From positions 1,674,001-1,738,000 of the forward strand of contig NZ_CP054141.1 of assembly GCF_013284035.1 (NCBI RefSeq): a stretch of 64,000 bases of DNA, read 5' to 3'. How positions within the stretch are numbered: the stretch's first letter is position 1; every line of letters starts with the position of its first letter. The notes under the pieces were generated by a model, which worked only from the letters and a program-made list of their open reading frames with translations, was not told the origin of the DNA and did not search any database. The position numbers were made by a program, and so were the translations under genes. Shown one piece after another: positions 44,924 to 53,910 of this stretch. The DNA comes from Flavobacterium sp. M31R6. Lineage in GTDB: Bacteria > Bacteroidota > Bacteroidia > Flavobacteriales > Flavobacteriaceae.

Positions 44924-44954
44924 TAAAAAAAACGTCCCGATTTATCGGGACGTT
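44924..44954 (-). terminator. purA terminator
   Basis: ACGTCCCGAT (44932-44941) pairs with ATCGGGACGT (44944-44953); eight T follow on the minus strand. Its core resembles the dispersed TCCCGATA palindrome. Confidence 0.88.
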
Positions 44955-44960
44955 AGTTTA

Positions 44961-46232
44961 TTATTTAAGAATTGTTTGCTTTCTATCCGGTCCAACAGAA
45001 ACAATTTTTATTGGAACTTCTACTTCCTTTTCTATAAATTCGATGTACTCTTTTAACTCAATAGGCAATTGATCGTAAGTGGTCATGCCTGTTAAGTCTT
45101 GGTGCCATCCTTTGAATTCTTTGAAGATAGGGGTTACATTTTCAGGTTCAATGTTGTAAGGGAAATGTGAAATAGTTTTTCCTTTGTAGTTGTACTCCGT
45201 ACAAACTTTCAAAGTTTCAAAACCGGAAAGTACATCACCTTTCATCATCATTAATTGAGTTACTCCGTTGATTTGAACAGCATATTTTAACGCCACTAAA
45301 TCCAACCATCCACAACGTCTTTGTCTTCCCGTAACCGATCCAAATTCGTTTCCTACTTTGGCCATTGTAGCACCATCTTCGTCAAAAAGTTCAGTTGGGA
45401 ATGGGCCACTTCCTACACGTGTTACGTAAGCTTTGAAAATTCCGTAAACTTCTTTGATTTTGTTAGGGGCGATTCCTAAACCTGTACAAGCACCAGCAGC
45501 TGTAGTGTTTGATGAAGTTACAAATGGATAAGTTCCAAAATCAACGTCTAACAATGAACCTTGTGCACCTTCGCAAAGAATTGATTTTCCTGCTCTTTGG
45601 GCCTGATTTAAGTATTCTTCACTGTCAATAAAATCTAATGTTTTTAAAACTTCGATAGATTCGAAAAATTCTTTTTCCATTTCAGCCAAATTGTACTGAA
45701 TGTTAACATCGTAGAATTTAATCATTTCTTCGTGTTTGTCAGCCAATGCTCTGTAACGTTCTTTGAAATCTTCTAATTCGGTATCTCCAACACGCAATCC
45801 ATTTCTACCGGTTTTGTCCATGTAAGTTGGACCAATTCCTTTAAGCGTAGAACCAATTTTTGCTTTTCCTTTTGAAGCTTCAGAAGCTGCATCCAATAAG
45901 CGGTGTGTTGGTAAAATTAAATGTGCTTTTCTGGAAATGATTAATTTGCTTTTGATATCTAAATTAAATTTTTCAAGACCTTCAATTTCTTTTTGAAAAA
46001 CTACTGGGTCAATTACCACTCCGTTTCCGATAATGTTTATTGCAGTTTTATGAAAAATTCCAGAAGGAATAGTTCTAAGAACGTGTTTTATTCCATCAAA
46101 TTCTAAAGTGTGTCCGGCGTTTGGACCTCCTTGAAAACGAGCAATTATATCATAATTTGATGTAAGAACGTCAACAATTTTTCCTTTTCCTTCATCTCCC
46201 CATTGTAATCCTAATAATAAATCTACAGTCAT
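44961..46232 (-). CDS. purA: adenylosuccinate synthase
   Basis: A 423-residue enzyme that joins IMP and aspartate with GTP in the first AMP-specific step. The GDEGKGKIVD loop (residues 12-21) with the catalytic Asp and the base-binding GNGVVIDP, GPTYMDKTGRNG and CTGLGIAP motifs are present. It follows fur by 18 nt and ends in a strong terminator, so the two are one transcription unit. Confidence 0.97.
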   Translation of the reverse strand: MTVDLLLGLQWGDEGKGKIVDVLTSNYDIIARFQGGPNAGHTLEFDGIKHVLRTIPSGIFHKTAINIIGNGVVIDPVVFQKEIEGLEKFNLDIKSKLIISRKAHLILPTHRLLDAASEASKGKAKIGSTLKGIGPTYMDKTGRNGLRVGDTELEDFKERYRALADKHEEMIKFYDVNIQYNLAEMEKEFFESIEVLKTLDFIDSEEYLNQAQRAGKSILCEGAQGSLLDVDFGTYPFVTSSNTTAAGACTGLGIAPNKIKEVYGIFKAYVTRVGSGPFPTELFDEDGATMAKVGNEFGSVTGRQRRCGWLDLVALKYAVQINGVTQLMMMKGDVLSGFETLKVCTEYNYKGKTISHFPYNIEPENVTPIFKEFKGWHQDLTGMTTYDQLPIELKEYIEFIEKEVEVPIKIVSVGPDRKQTILK

Positions 46233-46250
46233 TCTATGTTTTATTTGTAG

Positions 46251-46730
46251 TTAATTTTCTATTGTATTTTCTGCGTTTGTTTTTTTTCTGTTTCCGTATA
46301 AGTATAGGGAATGATTGGTGATTTCGATATCAAAAATTTCTTCAATTGTTTTTTTGATGGTTTGAATTCGTGGGTCACAAAATTCGATTACTTCACCAGT
46401 ATCGGTCATAATGATATGATCGTGCTGTTTGTCGAAATAGGACTTCTCGTAGTGTGCCTGATTTTGTCCAAACTGATGTTTGCGAACCAATGCGCAGTCC
46501 AGTAATAATTCGATTGTATTGTAAAGGGTGGCTCTACTGACACGGTAGTTTTTGTTTTTCATTTTGAGGTATAGATTTTCTATATCAAAATGTTCCTCAC
46601 TGTCGTATATTTCTTGAAGGATAGCATACCGTTCTGGGGTTTTGCGGTGTCCTTTGTTTTCGAGATACATTGTAAAAACATTTTTTACAATCTCCTGATT
46701 TTTGTTGTTATCTGTGGAAATGAGTGTCAT
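46251..46730 (-). CDS. Fur-family regulator
   Basis: A 159-residue ferric-uptake-regulator type protein: winged-helix domain ([12 protein letters not shown]) then a metal-binding domain with the [12 protein letters not shown] segment. The CxxC motif that normally follows the HxH segment is replaced by TDTG, so the structural zinc site is altered; one Cys remains in FCDPRI. ATG 46730 chosen over the upstream TTG. A -7 box (TATCTTTG, 46737-46744) lies only 7 nt upstream, so the mRNA may be nearly leaderless. Regulon cannot be deduced. Confidence 0.9.
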   Translation of the reverse strand: MTLISTDNNKNQEIVKNVFTMYLENKGHRKTPERYAILQEIYDSEEHFDIENLYLKMKNKNYRVSRATLYNTIELLLDCALVRKHQFGQNQAHYEKSYFDKQHDHIIMTDTGEVIEFCDPRIQTIKKTIEEIFDIEITNHSLYLYGNRKKTNAENTIEN

Positions 46731-46736
46731 ATCTTG

Positions 46737-46744
46737 CAAAGATA
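46737..46744 (-). promoter_or_regulatory. -7 box of fur-purA
   Basis: TATCTTTG on the minus strand, 7 nt before the fur ATG, implying a very short leader. Confidence 0.5.
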
Positions 46745-46865
46745 AATTATTATTTTAAAAGTATAAAAATTTAGAGTTTTAATTCTAAATCCAGTGTTTT
46801 ATTTTTTAGGCTTTAATAATGGATAGTAGAAAATGTTTTTTATGAAAACTAACAGATCTGGCTTA

Positions 46866-46985
46866 GTGCGTGAGGGATAGGAGCAAGCTACCGAAGTAGC
46901 GCGTATAGCCCGACAGCATTAGGAAAAGAGGCTATATCGACAGTTAGCTAAGTTGGCCTCTTTTCCTAATGGTGGCACGCCCAAA
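46866..46985 (+). ncRNA. structured RNA-like repeat, copy 2
   Basis: Second copy of the 9811-9930 element in the gap between fur and relA. The long hairpin is 46918-46933 with 46955-46970. Upstream of it AAGCTACCGAAGTAGCGCG is nearly identical to copy 1. The flanking genes run on the opposite strand, so it is not their leader; this favours an independent transcript or a mobile repeat. No evidence of transcription. Confidence 0.65.
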
Positions 46986-47073
46986 TGATTTTTAAAACTA
47001 TTTGTTTTTATCTTTTGGTTGCGATTATCACAATTTTGACTTTTAAAGTTTGTTTTTGTATTGGGTACTTTTG

Positions 47074-49293
47074 TTAGTTTTTATAGACTCGGGTCACTTT
47101 GTCGATTCCGTCGATTTTTTTGATGTTATCCATTAATTTTTTCAGAATGGTGATGTTGGGTACGATTACGGATACTTGACCCTTGAAAATACCGGCTTCA
47201 CCGTTTAGAGAAATGCTCTGGATGTTGACATTCATGTTGTTTGAAATCACTTTTGTCAATTCATTTGTAAGTCCCAAAGTGTCCATTCCCATGATATTGA
47301 TGGTTGCTTTGAAGTCTTGCTGGGTGGAGTCGATCCATTTGGCCTGCATGATTCGATATGCGTAATTAGACTGCAATGAAATAGCATTCGGACAGTCTTT
47401 TTTATGAATTTTGATACCGTCGTTTATGGTCACAAAACCAAAAACTTCATCTCCGGGTATGGGATTGCAACAGCTGGATAATTTGTAGTCGAGTTTGTCA
47501 TGTGTTTTTCCAAAAACGAGCATATCATAATTGCTGCTGATGACTTGTTTGTGAATGTCTTCATCGGCAGTGCTGTGTGAACGCTTGATTTTGTTTTTGA
47601 AAAAGTTGATTAAAGTGTTGCTTTTTTGGGCAGCGTAATCTTTTAATTGTTGGTTGTCAATCGAGCCTACACCGACTCTGTAAAATAAATCCAAACTTGT
47701 TTTTAGCCTAAAAAAGTTAACTAATTCGTTGATAGTTTGCTCGTTTAGTGTGACTTTTAGGTGTTTTAATTTACGGGTAAGGAGTTCTTTTCCGTCTTCG
47801 GCAATTTTCTTAGTGTTCTCGTTAAGGACATTTCTAATTTTGTTTTTTGCTCTTGAAGTGGTTACGTAATCCAACCAGTTGATGGTTGGTTTTTGGTTTG
47901 GAGAGGTGATAATTTCTACCTGATCACCGCTTTTTAATTCGTAATTTAAAGGGACTAATTTTCCGTTGACTCTTGTTCCTCTTGTTTTTATTCCAATTTC
48001 GGAGTGGATGCTAAAAGCAAAATCAAGTGATGTGGCGCCTTTTGGCAGGGATTTGATTTCTCCTTTTGGGGTAAAAATATAAATCTCTTTAGAATACAGA
48101 TTCATTTTGAAATCTTCAACAAAATCGACTGCACTTGTTTCGGAGTTCTCGAGAGCTTCTTTCAAAAGATTTAACCAAACATCAAGACCATTTTCTTCGG
48201 TGGCTCCGTTTTTGTATTTGTAATGTGCGGCATATCCTTTTTCGGCAATTTCATCCATACGTTCGCTTCGTACCTGCACTTCTACCCAACGGCCTTTTGG
48301 TCCCATTACGGTGATGTGTAATGCTTCGTAACCAGTTGATTTTGGTGAGGAAATCCAGTCACGCAGACGACTTGGGCTGGGTCTGTAATGATCTGTTACG
48401 ATGGAGTAAATTTTCCAGGCTAGGAATTTTTCATCGTGTGGATTGGATTTATAAACAATACGCAAAGCAAATTTGTCATAGACTTCGTCAAAAGTCACAT
48501 TTTGTGCCAACATTTTTCTGTTGATGGAATAAATGGATTTTGGTCGGCCCTTGATGATGTAATCTACATTTTCTTCATCTAATGCTTTTTGGAGTACTTC
48601 GGAAATGTCTTTGATATACAAATCTTGTTCTTCCTTGGTTTCTCGTATTTTGCTTACAATGGAGTTGTATCTTTCAGGTTCAGTGTATTTTAAGCCTAAA
48701 TCTTCTAGTTTGTTTTTTATTTTATAGAGTCCTAATCGATGTGCTAATGGAGCGTAAATGTATAAGGTTTCGGACGCTAATTTGACTTGTTTGTGATCTT
48801 CCATCGAGTCCATAGTCAGCATATTATGCAATCTATCGGCTATTTTTATGAGGATTACCCGAACATCGTCATTAAGGGTCAGTAACATTTTACGGAAATT
48901 CTCTGCTTGCATCGATACGTTTAAATCTTTTTGTACCAATGATATTTTGGTTAATCCTTCAACCAGTTGGGCGATTTTGGGATTAAACATTTTTTCAATG
49001 TCTTTGACGGTGATTGGCGTGTCTTCAACAACATCATGCATTAAGGCTGCGGCAATGGAAGTTGCTCCCAAACCAATATCGGAAGCTACAATTTTGGCGA
49101 CCGCAATAGGATGGAAAATATAGGCTTCTCCTGATTTACGGCGTTGGTCTTTATGGGCATCAACAGCCACGTCAAATGCCTTGCGTATCAGTTTTTTATC
49201 CTCAGCGGTCAAGGTTTGGTAACTGATACGTAATAACTCTTTATATTCTTGAGCAATTGCTTTGTTTTCTTTTTCTATATCGATTTCTATCAT
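47074..49293 (-). CDS. bifunctional (p)ppGpp synthetase/hydrolase
   Basis: A 739-residue RelA/SpoT homologue (Rsh) of the stringent response. In order: HD hydrolase domain with HDVVED at 86-91, ppGpp synthetase domain, TGS, zinc-finger-like domain with SSCCNPIPGD, and C-terminal ACT. An intact HD site and synthetase motif (SPKSTGYEALH) suggest both activities. The ATG at 49293 replaces a TTG at 49308. Single long gene. Confidence 0.93.
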   Translation of the reverse strand: MIEIDIEKENKAIAQEYKELLRISYQTLTAEDKKLIRKAFDVAVDAHKDQRRKSGEAYIFHPIAVAKIVASDIGLGATSIAAALMHDVVEDTPITVKDIEKMFNPKIAQLVEGLTKISLVQKDLNVSMQAENFRKMLLTLNDDVRVILIKIADRLHNMLTMDSMEDHKQVKLASETLYIYAPLAHRLGLYKIKNKLEDLGLKYTEPERYNSIVSKIRETKEEQDLYIKDISEVLQKALDEENVDYIIKGRPKSIYSINRKMLAQNVTFDEVYDKFALRIVYKSNPHDEKFLAWKIYSIVTDHYRPSPSRLRDWISSPKSTGYEALHITVMGPKGRWVEVQVRSERMDEIAEKGYAAHYKYKNGATEENGLDVWLNLLKEALENSETSAVDFVEDFKMNLYSKEIYIFTPKGEIKSLPKGATSLDFAFSIHSEIGIKTRGTRVNGKLVPLNYELKSGDQVEIITSPNQKPTINWLDYVTTSRAKNKIRNVLNENTKKIAEDGKELLTRKLKHLKVTLNEQTINELVNFFRLKTSLDLFYRVGVGSIDNQQLKDYAAQKSNTLINFFKNKIKRSHSTADEDIHKQVISSNYDMLVFGKTHDKLDYKLSSCCNPIPGDEVFGFVTINDGIKIHKKDCPNAISLQSNYAYRIMQAKWIDSTQQDFKATINIMGMDTLGLTNELTKVISNNMNVNIQSISLNGEAGIFKGQVSVIVPNITILKKLMDNIKKIDGIDKVTRVYKN

Positions 49294-49437
49294 AACGGCA
49301 TGGTTCAATTCTTAAAAATAAGAAATTTTTAGAGAATATACAAGGGAGGGAGGAGGGATTTTTGGAATTTAAATTGCAGATTTTAGATTTAAGAAGGCAG
49401 AATTTAGTAATCTGAATTCTGCCTTCTGCCTTGCAGT

Positions 49438-50988
49438 CTAAAATACTTTTTTAAAGTCCAAATCTTGAAAATCATAACTGAAATCTGTAAGCTCGGAAAT
49501 CGGTTTCATTTTGATTCCAACTGCTTTTCCAGATGAATCAAATTCAAAAAACAAATGCGCATCTGCATGGAAATAAGCATTGTTCCATTTTACAACCAAG
49601 TTTTTGTCTTTGTAAAGAAATAGCTCCCCTGAAAGCTGTGGAGATCGTTTTGATGCAAAATATAATTTTCCTTTCTTTTCACTAATTACAATTTCGCCCA
49701 ACCAATTGTCTTTGTATGTGCCAACGTAATTATTGAGGTTAATTTTGTTATTTTCTTTTTTGTTTTTGGCAACCAATGCCCAAACTTCGTCAGTTACTTT
49801 ATCAGCCGATTCTTCGGTGGCTTTTACTCTATTACTGTAAATAGTGACATAATCATCCGATTTGATTTCCAAATAACTGTCTTTTATGGTATTGGTTATC
49901 GCATTAAAAGCAGCGCCTGATTGCTGATTGGTCAATACTATAATTCCTAAATTCAGTTCAGGAATTAAAGTAACCTGAGTCACGATTCCTTCTAAGCCTC
50001 CCGTGTGAGTTACTTGCTTGTATCCTTTGACATCACTCAAAAACCAACCCAATCCATATGAGCTAAAATGAGTGTTGTAAGGTGGTTTTGTCACCGCATG
50101 AATTATAGTTTGTGGAGTCCACATTTCGGTATGTTCTTTTTCGGAGAATAATTGTTTGTTTTCAGTACCGTATTTTCCATTGTTCAATTGCATGATTACC
50201 CATTTGCTCATATCGTTTACACTAGAATAAATTCCAGCAGCAGAATCAAATAATTGATTTTTATATCTTGAAATCACTTTTAGTTTTCCGTCAATAGGTA
50301 CGTGGGGTGCGATAACATTAGTGGTGTCTTTCAGGCGAACAAATGAAGCAGCACTTTTATTCATTTCCAATGGCTTCATGATTCGGCTTTCAATAAAATC
50401 ACACCAATTCATACCACTTATTTTGTGAACTACTTCTCCTGCAACGATATATAATAAATTGTCATAATCGTATTGCGTTCTAAAGGCAGAAACCGGTTTC
50501 AAATACTGTAAATTTTGAGTGATATCCTGCGCCGTAAAATTGCTTCCATCAGGCCAAATCATCAAATCACCTGCGCCAAGTCCTAGTCCGCTTCTGTGAG
50601 TCAGCAAGTCCCGAATCGTAAATTCATTGGTTACATAATCATTGTACATTTTGAAATTCGGCAGGTAAGTAATGACTTTATCATCCCATTTTAGTTTTCC
50701 TTCGTCTATTAACATTGCCAAAGCTGCACTTGTAAAAGCTTTGCTGTTGGAAGCAATTCCAAAAAGTGAATTTGCATCTACCTTTTCATTTGTTTGGATT
50801 GATTTTACACCGTAGCCTTTTGCCAATAAGACTTTTCCATCTTTTACAATCGCTACTGCAATTCCAGGGACATTAAAGGCAGTTAAAGTTCGATTGACTA
50901 CATTGTCCACTTCTTGTTCGGTAATTTGAGCGAAAGAATTGATGCTAAAGGCAAGAAGGGCTAAAAAGGAAATGCTAATTTTTTTCAT
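49438..50988 (-). CDS. secreted serine hydrolase, beta-lactamase/PBP fold, with DUF3471
   Basis: A 516-residue protein with signal peptide (MKKISISFLALLAFSINSFA). Active-site motifs of class C beta-lactamase-like enzymes: SNSK at 80-83, YDN at 175-177 and HTGG later. A C-terminal DUF3471-like domain (NNYVGTYKDNWLGEIVIS) follows. Likely a D-aminopeptidase or esterase in the periplasm; beta-lactamase activity is unlikely but untested. Confidence 0.88.
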   Translation of the reverse strand: MKKISISFLALLAFSINSFAQITEQEVDNVVNRTLTAFNVPGIAVAIVKDGKVLLAKGYGVKSIQTNEKVDANSLFGIASNSKAFTSAALAMLIDEGKLKWDDKVITYLPNFKMYNDYVTNEFTIRDLLTHRSGLGLGAGDLMIWPDGSNFTAQDITQNLQYLKPVSAFRTQYDYDNLLYIVAGEVVHKISGMNWCDFIESRIMKPLEMNKSAASFVRLKDTTNVIAPHVPIDGKLKVISRYKNQLFDSAAGIYSSVNDMSKWVIMQLNNGKYGTENKQLFSEKEHTEMWTPQTIIHAVTKPPYNTHFSSYGLGWFLSDVKGYKQVTHTGGLEGIVTQVTLIPELNLGIIVLTNQQSGAAFNAITNTIKDSYLEIKSDDYVTIYSNRVKATEESADKVTDEVWALVAKNKKENNKINLNNYVGTYKDNWLGEIVISEKKGKLYFASKRSPQLSGELFLYKDKNLVVKWNNAYFHADAHLFFEFDSSGKAVGIKMKPISELTDFSYDFQDLDFKKVF

Positions 50989-51110
50989 ATTTTTCTATGT
51001 AATTATAGGTTGTGAATCAAAAAAATAAATTCCAAAACTGGAATTTTTCAAAAGAGTTATCTAGTTATATATTTAAAAAACATATTTATTTATAATTTTT
51101 TTAACCGCAA

Positions 51111-51185
51111 AGTTCGCAAAGTGAAAGCGCTATGAACGCAAAGCTTTGCGAACTTTGCGGTATTCTTTGTGTGCTTTGCGGTTAA
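51111..51185. repeat. GCAAAG-type inverted repeat
   Basis: A 75-nt element with perfect 12-bp ends (TTAACCGCAAAG at 51111-51122 and its complement at 51174-51185) and an inner palindrome GCAAAGCTTTGC. It is related to the 44165-44310 region. Confidence 0.7.
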
Positions 51186-51206
51186 TTTATAGAATTGTTT
51201 TTTTCT

Positions 51207-51236
51207 AAAATCCGCAATCTGCAATCTAAAATTTAA
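51207..51236. repeat. 30-nt AATCTGC repeat, copy A
   Basis: A 30-nt unit of AATC-GCAATCTGC-type text with 28 of 30 bases shared with 52152-52181. It covers the stop codon of the TrmH-type gene. Confidence 0.6.
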
Positions 51237-52018
51237 AACCCTCTCTGTCTCTTGGCCTCAAATATCAAAATCGCTGCAGCAACCGAAACATTCATACTGT
51301 CAATTTCGCCTTGCATTGGGATAATGATATTTTGAGTCGCGTCGTCACGCCATTCCTGTGTCAGTCCCGTGGCTTCTGTTCCAACAACCAAAGCTGTCGG
51401 CGAAGTGTAATCTTGGGTATGATAGGAAGTAGAATTTTGCAGCGTGGCACAATAAAAATTGATATTTCGTTCTTTCAAAAAAGCAATAATCTCAGTAGTG
51501 GTACCCGTTGCAATTTGATTGGTAAACAAACAACCAACACTTGACCGAACCACGTTTGGATTGTATAAATCACTTTTTGGGTTGGCGATAATCACAGCAT
51601 CAAGATTTGCGGCATCGGCGGTGCGCAATAAAGCGCCAATGTTTCCTGGTTTTTCTGGGGCTTCGGCAATAATAATTAATGGGTTTTCGGATAATTGTAA
51701 ATCGGATAACTGCATCGATTTGGCTTTGGCTATAGCCAAAATCCCTTCGGTAGTGTCTCGATACGCCAGTTTTTGATAGACATCTTTATTAATTTCTATC
51801 AATTCGGCGTTATTCGATAATTTGCGGGTTTCCGTTTCCGAACAAACTTCGGGTAAAAACAAAATCGTTTCTATTTCATATCCTCCTTTTAAGGCAAGTG
51901 AAATTTCGCGTTTTCCTTCAATCAAGAACGTTCCCGACTGTTTGCGAGCTTTTGCTTTTTCCTGCAATAGTACCAAGGATTTAATAAAAGGATTTTGGAT
52001 GGAAGTGATTTGTTTCAA
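51233..52018 (-). CDS. TrmH/SpoU-family RNA 2'-O-methyltransferase
   Basis: A 261-residue SPOUT enzyme that methylates ribose 2'-O in tRNA or 23S rRNA. The N-terminal substrate-binding domain is followed by the knotted SAM domain with NPNVVRSSVG, VVGTEATGL and IPMQGEIDSMNVSVAAAI motifs. The start is TTG at 52018 with no in-frame ATG between it and the upstream stop. The stop codon lies in a repeat copy. Target nucleotide unknown. Confidence 0.9.
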   Translation of the reverse strand: MKQITSIQNPFIKSLVLLQEKAKARKQSGTFLIEGKREISLALKGGYEIETILFLPEVCSETETRKLSNNAELIEINKDVYQKLAYRDTTEGILAIAKAKSMQLSDLQLSENPLIIIAEAPEKPGNIGALLRTADAANLDAVIIANPKSDLYNPNVVRSSVGCLFTNQIATGTTTEIIAFLKERNINFYCATLQNSTSYHTQDYTSPTALVVGTEATGLTQEWRDDATQNIIIPMQGEIDSMNVSVAAAILIFEAKRQRGF

Positions 52019-52131
52019 AGGTAAAATTGCTAAGTTACTATGGTGCTAAGGTACTACCATTTTTTAAATTCTTAAAATAATCAATAGTAAGTCCTTTTTT
52101 ATTTAATTTTGAAATCTTAAGCATAATCTGC

Positions 52132-52149
52132 TCCCGATAGTTATCGGGA
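52132..52149. repeat. TCCCGATA palindrome
   Basis: TCCCGATAGTTATCGGGA, the reverse complement of 44191-44208. Confidence 0.65.
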
Positions 52150-52151
52150 GT

Positions 52152-52181
52152 AAAATCTGCAATCTGCGATCTAAAATTTAA
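52152..52181. repeat. 30-nt AATCTGC repeat, copy B
   Basis: Copy of the repeat at 51207-51236, ending 2 nt before the ATG of the TRIC-like gene. Confidence 0.6.
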
Positions 52182-52183
52182 CT

Positions 52184-52789
52184 ATGTTTCACCTACTTGA
52201 CATCATCGGAACCATGGCATTTGCCATGTCAGGTGCTTTAACGGCGATGAGCAAAAAACTAGACCCGTTTGGCGTTTTCATCATTGCATTTGTGACCGCA
52301 GTCGGAGGGGGAACTTTGCGAGATGTTATGATAGGACGCATGCCTGTTGGTTGGATGCAGGATTTGACCTATGTGTATGTAATTACGTTAGGTTTTATTT
52401 TGACAATATTGTTCCGAAAAAGATTAGATAAGCTCCGCACTTCATTAGCCTTATTCGATACCATTGGATTGGGTGTTTTTACCCTAATCGGAATTCAAAA
52501 AGGAATAGAATACCAACTTCATCCAACTATTTGTATCGCATTAGGAACCATGACGGCCTGTTTTGGAGGCGTTATTCGGGATATTTTATGTAACGAGATT
52601 CCGGTTATTTTTCGAGAGGAAGTTTATGCAACTATCTGTATTTTGGGTGGAATCGTATTTTTTATACTCCGAAAAATGAATTTGGAGAATGAAATTTTAT
52701 ACCTCATTACCTCATTGGTTATTATTGTCGTTCGTTTACTGGCCGTAAAATATAAGTGGCATTTTTCTCCTATAGATCATAAAAAATAA
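52184..52789 (+). CDS. TRIC-like cation channel family protein
   Basis: A 201-residue membrane protein of the trimeric intracellular cation channel family (UPF0126, YicG-like), six to seven helices in two repeats. The repeated motifs GGGTLRDVMIGRMPVGW and GGVIRDILCNEIPVIF are the characteristic ones. Probably a potassium or monovalent cation channel in the inner membrane, or a transporter of glycine as proposed for some homologues. Confidence 0.9.
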   Translation: MFHLLDIIGTMAFAMSGALTAMSKKLDPFGVFIIAFVTAVGGGTLRDVMIGRMPVGWMQDLTYVYVITLGFILTILFRKRLDKLRTSLALFDTIGLGVFTLIGIQKGIEYQLHPTICIALGTMTACFGGVIRDILCNEIPVIFREEVYATICILGGIVFFILRKMNLENEILYLITSLVIIVVRLLAVKYKWHFSPIDHKK

Positions 52790-52932
52790 AGTTAATTTGT
52801 TTATTCAAGTCACTATGGTTCTGGTGCGAAATCGATGTTTGCTTTTTTATTGTTGATTATTCACGTTTTTTTGCAATTCGTATTTAGAATATTACCCTAA
52901 TTGTGTACTTTTCCACTCCTTAATGCTCAATT

Positions 52933-53910
52933 GTGAAAAATTACACTGTAAAACGATATCAAGAAAATGATTATAACCATTGGAATGCTTTTATAAGCCA
53001 TGCCAAAAATGCGACTTTCCTATTTCATCGTGATTTTATGGATTACCACAAAGACCGATTCGAGGATTTTTCTTTAATGGTATTTAAAAACGAAAAGTTA
53101 GTTGCTGTATTACCCGCCAATAGAGTTGAAAATGTAGTTTATTCCCATCAAGGATTAACATATGGAGGTTTAGTTTATGGGGAGAAATTAAAATTAGCCT
53201 CGGTAATTCTTATTTTCAAAGCCATTTTGTTTTATTTAAATGAAAATAAAATTTTCAAAATCCAAATCAAAACGCTGCCGTCCATCTATCATAACAAACC
53301 AGCCGAAGAATTAAATTATGCCCTTTTTTTGGCGGAAGCCCAATTAATTAGAAGGGAAACACTTTCTGTAATTGATTTATCTAAACCAAATTTAATCGCA
53401 AACGGAAGGAAAGAAGGGGTGAAAAAAGGAATGGTAAATAGTTTGGAAATTAAAGAAGTGAATGATTTTGATGATTTTTGGAATGATATATTAACTCCAA
53501 ATTTAGAAAAAAAGCATCAAGCAAAGCCGGTTCATAGTTTAGAAGAAATTACAGATTTAAAAAGAAAGTTTTCTAAAAGCATTCGTCAATTTAATGTGTA
53601 TTACAAAGACGAAATTGTAGCAGGCGCGACCTTATTTGAAAGCGAAAATGTAATTCATTCGCAATATATTTCGGCGGATAAGAAAAAAAATGAAACTGGG
53701 AGTTTAGATTTTTTATATCATCACTTAATAACTGAAGTTTTTAGCAATAAGAAATTTTTTGATTTTGGAACTTCCAATAAAAATCAAGGCAGAATACTCA
53801 ATAAAGGATTGTCTTTTTGGAAAGAAAGTTTTGGCGCAAGCACTATTGTACAGGATTTTTATGAAGTAGCGACTATCAATTTTTCGAAACTTGAAAATGT
53901 CATAAAATGA
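52933..53910 (+). CDS. FemAB-like GNAT N-acyltransferase
   Basis: A 325-residue protein with two GNAT-like halves. Features are a YRxxH-like N-terminal segment [33 protein letters not shown], and the C-terminal [24 protein letters not shown]. It is like FemAB or peptidoglycan-bridge or sugar-modifying acyltransferases. The only start is GTG at 52933. It overlaps the aminotransferase gene by 4 nt, so it may modify the amino sugar made there. Confidence 0.78.
   Translation: MKNYTVKRYQENDYNHWNAFISHAKNATFLFHRDFMDYHKDRFEDFSLMVFKNEKLVAVLPANRVENVVYSHQGLTYGGLVYGEKLKLASVILIFKAILFYLNENKIFKIQIKTLPSIYHNKPAEELNYALFLAEAQLIRRETLSVIDLSKPNLIANGRKEGVKKGMVNSLEIKEVNDFDDFWNDILTPNLEKKHQAKPVHSLEEITDLKRKFSKSIRQFNVYYKDEIVAGATLFESENVIHSQYISADKKKNETGSLDFLYHHLITEVFSNKKFFDFGTSNKNQGRILNKGLSFWKESFGASTIVQDFYEVATINFSKLENVIK

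Noticed and set aside
49398..49436. Terminator of the serine hydrolase gene
   Set aside because: An AAGGCAGAATT/AATTCTGCCTT hairpin exists, but no T run follows on the minus strand. A dispersed repeat is as likely.
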